Of a DNA stretch of 64,000 nucleotides, positions 58,455-64,000 are shown one piece after another. The notes beneath the pieces were generated by a model. The model had not been told where the DNA came from and did no database searches. It saw only the letters and a program-made list of their open reading frames with translations. This DNA comes from Cerioporus squamosus (taxonomy: Eukaryota; Basidiomycota; Agaricomycetes; Polyporales; Polyporaceae). The stretch is from positions 1-64,000 of the forward strand of contig JABYQS010000186.1 of the NCBI GenBank assembly GCA_022592435.1, in the 5' to 3' direction. The translations under genes and the position numbers were made by a program. Every line of letters starts with the position of its first letter. Positions within the stretch are counted from its first letter, which is position 1.

Positions 58455-61079
58455 ATGTCTCAGCCAAGCTCCCCGGTCCTCAAGGCTCGGAGGCAAACCC
58501 ACCAGCTCTACTCCAAAATGCTATACAGCATCATGTGTTTCTGCTTTACAGTTTGGCTCATCCGTTCTGCTATCCTCTTTCTTGGCAAGAGCGGCAACTT
58601 CGCAGATCAAGGCAGAGCGGACGACTTTGTGGAAGACGGGCTCCCTGGTCTCGACGAGACTTTCTTGTACCGCATGCCTCGCGCCGACACTATGCGTCTA
58701 CGAGATTCCAACCACAGCATCACATCGCAAAGCTCGTTATCCTTGACGGTCATCCTCCCTGTGACATCCGCCTCGATAGCCGATCTCGAGTTGCACTTGC
58801 ACAGTTTGCTCCGCCCATCTCGCAACCTAGTTGAAGTCGTCCTTCTCAGTCCCCGACAGTACCATCCACAAATCAGAAAGTCGTTGCGCGCGATGTTGTC
58901 AAGAACAGACGACCTTGATCTCGAGTTCTCAGTTGCGCAATGGTTTGAAGGGACTGGCGAAGGCGCGGCGGTCATCGCGACGGCTCAGCGTGCAACGACG
59001 GACTGGGTACTTCTCGCGGACGCGGATGCTTTCAGAGGCTTGGACGCCGCAACCCGCGACTATCTTTTGCTCAACAGTTCTCCTCACATGTCGGTGCCGA
59101 TCGGCTCTCGAGGTATCATCTCCAATCCGGACGGCTCAGCTTGTTTGGTACCATCCTCACTGCCGCAGCAGGCGACATATCTGATACCCCCACTTGTGCT
59201 CCCAACGTCTCTGCTACCCGACACCCTAGACACCAAGTATGCTCGCGAACCTTGGATCGCACTTGGCGAACACGTCTCGCGCCTTACGTCGGGGCCCTCT
59301 GGTGGCACAGTGCTTGGTTCTCCCGATTCGTCTCCCGATTGGTGCCCGCAGCATCGCCATGAGCAACATCCCTCTTCAGGTTCTCCTCCGTTTGTCTCTG
59401 TAGCCGATTCGGGTGCCGAAGACTCTCAGTTCATCCTTGAAGACGGATGTCCTGCGAACGAGAACCTGGGATCCTTCTTGCTGGTTATCAATGGAACGGA
59501 CGTGCGGCATATCGCGTCCATAGCGTGCACCAACGCTCGCCGAGGACATCAAGTCAACGTCGTTGCTTCGTTCGACAGCGACGATGCTGCGCAGAACGGA
59601 CCGTCCACTATGGAGGGATGTTCCTCTCTGGTCACCGTCCACTCTATATCTTCTTCGACACTTGAGCGATCAGGCTATGAACTCCGCCGGCTGTTGCCTC
59701 CAAAGGTGGACGTATTCATATCGGTGGTTGAAGAGGACGTCATGTCTTGGTTCCTCGAGTTCTATGTCCAAGTGCGCCCGGCCTCAGGAGACGCTCCGGT
59801 CCATATTCGTATTCCGAGGGAGGACCTGCCTTATTGCGACTGGATGGCTGCCATAGACATGAACGGTTGGAAGAGTAAGTCAATATCACATGCCCATGTC
59901 TAGCAAGACCTGACGCAGCATGCATCACAGACTGGCATGTCCCAAAGGTCGAGCTGTCTGTCATCACGGACAATCGTCCGCAGTCGTTGCGACGCCTCCT
60001 GTCTTCTCTGAAGAACGCTCGATACTTCGGCGACGGTCTCAACTTGCGCATCAACGTTGAGCGCACTGCTGACGAAGAGACACTCCGGCTTGTCAGCGAG
60101 TACGAGTGGGCTCAAGGAGAGACTTTCCTGCATCATCGTGTCGTGCATGGCGGCCTGATGACTGCCGTGGTGGAGTCCTGGTATCCGAAGGACAATAACT
60201 CCTACGGATTGATCCTCGAGGACGACGTCGAGCTCTCCCCTCTGTTCTACGCATGGGTGAAGATGTCTCTCCTGCAATATCGGTACGTCTCTTTTCTTCG
60301 GATTTATGACCTGTTCGACACGATAGTCTGACTTCCCATCACAGTTATGGCCGGCCAGAAGATCGGAACCCGAACTTGTTCGGCATCAGCCTCTACCAGC
60401 AGAAGAACCTCGAGCTCCGCCCGGAAGGTCGACATCTCTTCGACGCCCGCGCCACCTTCACATCTGCAGGCCTCTCCCACCCCGACACACCCTATCTCTC
60501 CCAGATCCCATGCAGCTGGGGCGCGCTATACTTTCCCGAGCAGTGGCGCGAGTTCCACACCTACCTTGTCACCCGTCTCGCCTCCACGGCGCTCCGCTCT
60601 CCCAGCCCGTCGTACCAGAGGTGCGCTCGAATCGCTGGACCCGCTCCTGGAAGAAGTACTTCATCGAGCTCGTCTACCTTCGTGGCTACGTCATGCTATA
60701 CCCGAACTACGCCGAGTTCGCGTCGCTCTCGACGAACCACCTCGAGGCGGGCTCGCACGTGAAGGACATGCCTGCGGAGGCACACGCCCGGAAGAAGAGA
60801 CTGTTCACTGTCCCGCTCATGTCACTCTCGTCTGCGTCATCCACGAGCGAGATACGCACCGGGCTGCTCGAGCTTCCAGGAGCACGTCTGCCTGGGTGGA
60901 GCGACCTTCCAGTCCTGGATTTACTTGGGACCATCGTGGACGAAGAGACCCTGGCAAGGCGCGGTCGGGAGAGAAGGACCGAACTGACAGGTTGCGATGG
61001 GTTGCCTACTCACGCGAACGACGTCCGCGAGCCTCCTCTGCACACACTAGCCCTCCCGCTCCTTCACGCCATTATTTAG
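58455..61079 (+). CDS. Membrane-anchored glycosyltransferase, GT2-like
   Basis: Probable Golgi/ER type II membrane glycosyltransferase found in basidiomycetes. Exons 58455-59874, 59931-60282 and 60345-61079; adding one C in the run at 60601-60603 gives 835 residues. A single transmembrane helix lies at about residues 23-43 (LYSIMCFCFTVWLIRSAILF). An N-terminal half (~95-470) contains DWVLLADADAFRGL, a DAD metal-binding-like site. The second half shows VELSVITDNRPQSLRRLLSS, VESWYPKDNNSYGLILEDDV (EDD motif) and ISLYQQKNLELRPEG, then WKKYFIELVYLRGYVMLYPN after the break. The sugar and acceptor are unknown. It is convergent with PAT1. Confidence 0.8.
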
Positions 61080-61343
61080 TGATCACGGCAGTATGCACAA
61101 TTGTATTGACCGAACACGACTCTAGCTTGAACTGGACAAACGACAGCATATTGTACGTACGGACAGCGACTAGACTACAGTAAGACTTTCGTAACTCTCG
61201 TAATCCGGCGATATCCCCAAGACACGATACGCGCGCGACACCCACGACCCCCCCATAGCGTACAACAATCAATGTGAATTTTTCAAAACGTTCCGGTACT
61301 TGTCCCGCGTTACATACAGTGGGTAACATCGTACGAATTCGCG

Positions 61344-64000
61344 TCATAGCGTGATCTGCGAACTGTCCAGACCAAGGGCATGCAGGAAGATGTTCACGTT
61401 CGCGAGGCGCAGGCGCCGCCGCTCCTCGCTGTCGTTGCCCCAGCCCTTCGTGGCCGTCGCGACGTTCTCGAGCACGATCTCTCGGAGGCCTGCGACGAGC
61501 GCCTGCTGCTGCTCCTCATTGGCGTGCACGGCAAGCGTGGCTAGGAACTGCCAGACGGGCTGGTCGATGACGTCCGCGTTGGGCACGTTGACGAAACTCG
61601 TGTTGGCCAGGAGGGCGAGGCGGACCGAGGGGAACAACAGTTGGAGATGCGGTCTGATCATGTCAAACAGCAGGTTGTACATCATGTGCCTGTTGAGCAT
61701 AGACTGTAAGACTCGAGGTCGCTCAGGGGATGAGGGTAGGTGGCACGTACCATCGCTGCATCTCATCTGCAGTTGGGAGCTCCTCAACCTCGGACCGGTA
61801 GCGACGTTGTGTCGGAGGACCTCGACTCGGCTCAGGAACAGTGTGAGAAGGGCTATACCAGGCTGGAGCATAGTCAGTTCGCATGTCCGGAGTCCACAAG
61901 ACGGCACGACTCACCCTAGTCATCGCGATCGAATGTACGGTGCATTCGTCCAACAGAATGCCGAATAGCCCGATTACAAGTCTCATCTGCGCCTTTGCAA
62001 TGACGGGCAAGATGCTCTGCACGACGCTGTTCTGAAGGCTTGGGTCTGCGCTTCTAGGTCCTTCACTTCCCGCGTCTCCTCCAGACTATCGAGGAGCGAA
62101 GCTTGGCGGACAACGTCGAGCTGAAGGAAGCATGCGACGATGAGAGTGAGCAGGACCTGCATGCGCTGGAGCTCGAAGATACGGGCAACGCGAGGCAAGA
62201 GTTTCTTCCCCTTGATCGGCGTGATGAGGGAGACGAAAGGATGCGGATTACTGCAACGACGCATCTCAGTGTCAAATCGGGCGAGTAAAGTCATACTGCT
62301 GTCAACCGTACCTCGTCTCGAGAGGAACCGACACCATGAGCTCGTCGAATATCTGGTCGATAATAGCGTTGCACTCAACCGTCCTGAGAGAGGTGGTGAG
62401 CACAACGCAGACAATGACGAAGGGCAGCCTCGGACGAACCATTGCTCAAACTCCTCAACCTCTTCTGGAGGAGGCTGATCACGACGGCGCTGCTCAACAT
62501 CAAGCACGAGGTCGTACAGGTGCTCAAGTTTCACGAGAGCTTCCCGATGCGTCAAGGGGTCTCTTCGAACCAAGCCCTCCGTAGCGGTGGCGAGAGCCTC
62601 ACGGCCCATCTTGGCGGCTTCCCGCGCAGCACCTTCGCCCTCCTGTTTCGTCGAGTCAGCCTTGGAGATGTGCGCGGCTGTGGCATGCGAAGTCGTCGGG
62701 GATGTCGAGGCATTCGAGGTATCGACCTGAAGCAGCTGGCGAGGGGCAGCCTTGTAGCTACGACCAGATGTCCTGCCCAACGCGCCCTGCAAGTTGTTCA
62801 GAGCTGCAGGAAGGGCAACATGTCAGATATGTCCGCATGCCGCAACATAGTAAACTCATACATGTCTTCTCCTTCTCTCGCAACCTAGCGTTGTTGACAA
62901 TGCGCTCGACCTGGGCCTCCATCCGCTGCATCGCACCTTGGCGTCGTCCATGAACTTTCTGAGCAAGGCCAAGACCGACACCGCCACCAGACCCGAACCT
63001 GAGGACGCGATCTTCGGAAGTGGCGATACCCATGCGAGAACGGAGGATAGCACCATAGACCTGCGCGTAAAAGTCATCCGCGTAGGGGTCTTGCGTGACG
63101 AGCTGCGAGACCTGAATCCGTGTGATGAAGTCCTTGTCCGATTGCGTCATGAGGTCGTTGTAGCGCGACTAGAGGAACTGCTGTGACCTCGACTCATCGA
63201 CATACGGCAAGGAAGAGCACATACCATATGGGCGATCTTGTCCAGCTTCCGCTTCCGCTTCTCCTCCATGCGCTCGGCCTCCATGATCTTGCGCATGGCT
63301 TCGAGGCGAAGCATCTCTTGTAACTCTGTACTCACGTGCTTCGCGAAGGTCGCGCTCGGAGTGCCCGGGGCCCTGCATTGTGCTCAAAAACTCGGCCTGA
63401 GCCATCTCCGCTAGAAGACGTTGCTGCATCTGAATGTTTTGAGGGAGATACTGCATGTTCTGCGCGAAAGGGACGTCGACAGGGGCCTGGGCCGACATGA
63501 CTGCGGGAGACTGCCTTCCTAACCGCCGCGCCCGCTCGCCCATAGCTGGACTCATACCGCGATGGTGGAGGTCGCTCAAAGCCGGGCTGATGCCGCGCTG
63601 GTGAAGGAGGTGGTTCTGGATGTACTGCTGCTCCTGCAATTGCTGCTGCTGCAACCGAAGCTGCTGCTGTCTCTCTAGCTCCTCGAGCTTGAGTTGCTCC
63701 TGCAGCTGCAGAAGCTGCTGGCGTTGTTGTCGCTCCCGCTGTTCCTGAAGCTCGAGCAACTGCCGCTGTTGCTGCTGCTGTTGCTGCTGCATCTGAAGGA
63801 GATGGATCTGATGCTGCTGCTGTTGCTGATGGAAGCGCGGCGACTGAGAATGCGGATGCATACGCGGAGGCGGGGTCGCGGTGTTCTGGATACCGACAGC
63901 AGCGGCTGGTGGACGCTGGGCATGAGCGCGGGTGGGGGATTGTAGGAGACCGGAAGTCGGCAGCTGGTGTTGCTGGTGGAGCATCTGCTCTTGAAGCTGC
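61344..64000 (-). CDS. PAT1: mRNA decay factor Pat1 (5' end beyond right edge)
   Basis: Pat1 activates decapping and scaffolds P-bodies with Lsm1-7, Dcp2 and Dhh1. The visible part begins inside a long Gln-rich region, then AMRKIMEAERMEEKRKRKLD, DKDFITRIQVSQLVTQDPYA, EDRVLRFGSGGGVGLGLAQK, GRRQGAMQRMEAQVERIVNN, EHLYDLVLDVEQRRRDQPPP, GKKLLPRVARIFELQRMQVL, KAQMRLVIGLFGILLDECTV and the C-terminus RRRLRLANVNIFLHALGLDS. At least eight exons. Two breaks, each repaired by one base (near 61795 and 62034), interrupt the C-terminal Pat1 domain. The N-terminal region, including the family's short conserved start, is outside the window. Confidence 0.92.
63640..63840 (-). repeat. CAG/CTG-rich polyglutamine tract within PAT1
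   Basis: Imperfect CTG/TTG triplets on the plus strand encode runs of Gln broken by Leu, Arg and Glu on the minus strand. Prone to length polymorphism; in P-body proteins such tracts support condensation (known for the class, not shown here). Confidence 0.8.

Noticed and set aside
63640..63840. CTG-rich tract as a microsatellite
   Set aside because: It is the coding polyglutamine region of PAT1 with interrupted triplets, not an independent repeat locus.

Overview
This window reads as nuclear DNA of an agaricomycete fungus (Basidiomycota, plausibly Polyporales). Genes are dense, on both strands, and cut by many 50-70 base GT-AG introns that often carry a CTGAC-type branch point. Recognisable families are typical of mushroom-forming fungi: tandem membrane P450s, a DUF6589 protein, a Slt2-type MAP kinase with a long tail, paired 2OG-Fe(II) oxygenases and a Tad-like LINE. 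Genus or species cannot be assigned from the sequence alone.

Layout. 1-768: 5' part of a WDR5/Swd3 gene running off the left edge. 1134-6238: two tandem cytochrome P450 genes on the minus strand with 2 kb between them. 7526-23019: a transposable-element island. It holds a full-length 8.1 kb non-LTR retrotransposon (target-site duplication, ORF1, a 1829-residue ORF2, poly(A) tail) and, 0.5 kb further on, a 6.9 kb unit bounded by ~75 bp inverted repeats that carries two convergent genes: a RecQ-like helicase and a DUF6589 protein. 23448-38383: housekeeping genes (ATIC/Ade16-17, TAF10, a dihydrodiol-dehydrogenase-like oxidoreductase, Hfi1/Ada1, Slt2-type MAPK, Nbp35, PAAF1/Rpn14). 38828-64000: glycogen debranching enzyme, Sgf73/SCA7 protein, two paralogous 2OG-Fe(II) oxygenases flanking a CCCH-RRM-RBR ubiquitin ligase, a Nim1/Gin4-type kinase, Tma16, a family-2-like glycosyltransferase and Pat1 (5' end beyond the right edge).

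Two things stand out. First, the 16102-23019 unit looks like a mobile element whose terminal repeats, helicase and DUF6589 gene form one package. I suggest DUF6589 is its transposase, which is an inference. Second, nine reading-frame breaks in eight unrelated genes, including essential ones, are each repaired by adding exactly one base, often in a homopolymer. In the six broken genes whose exons I could sum, the total then becomes divisible by three. That pattern suggests single-base deletions in the consensus sequence rather than nine independent pseudogenising mutations, so the breaks in the mobile elements should not be read as decay.

Functionally, Hfi1, TAF10 and Sgf73 are SAGA components (TAF10 is shared with TFIID), and WDR5 belongs to COMPASS. 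The kinase genes belong to cell-wall-integrity (Slt2) and cell-cycle/septation (Nim1/Gin4) signalling. Most intergenic gaps are short and hold only untranslated and promoter sequence.
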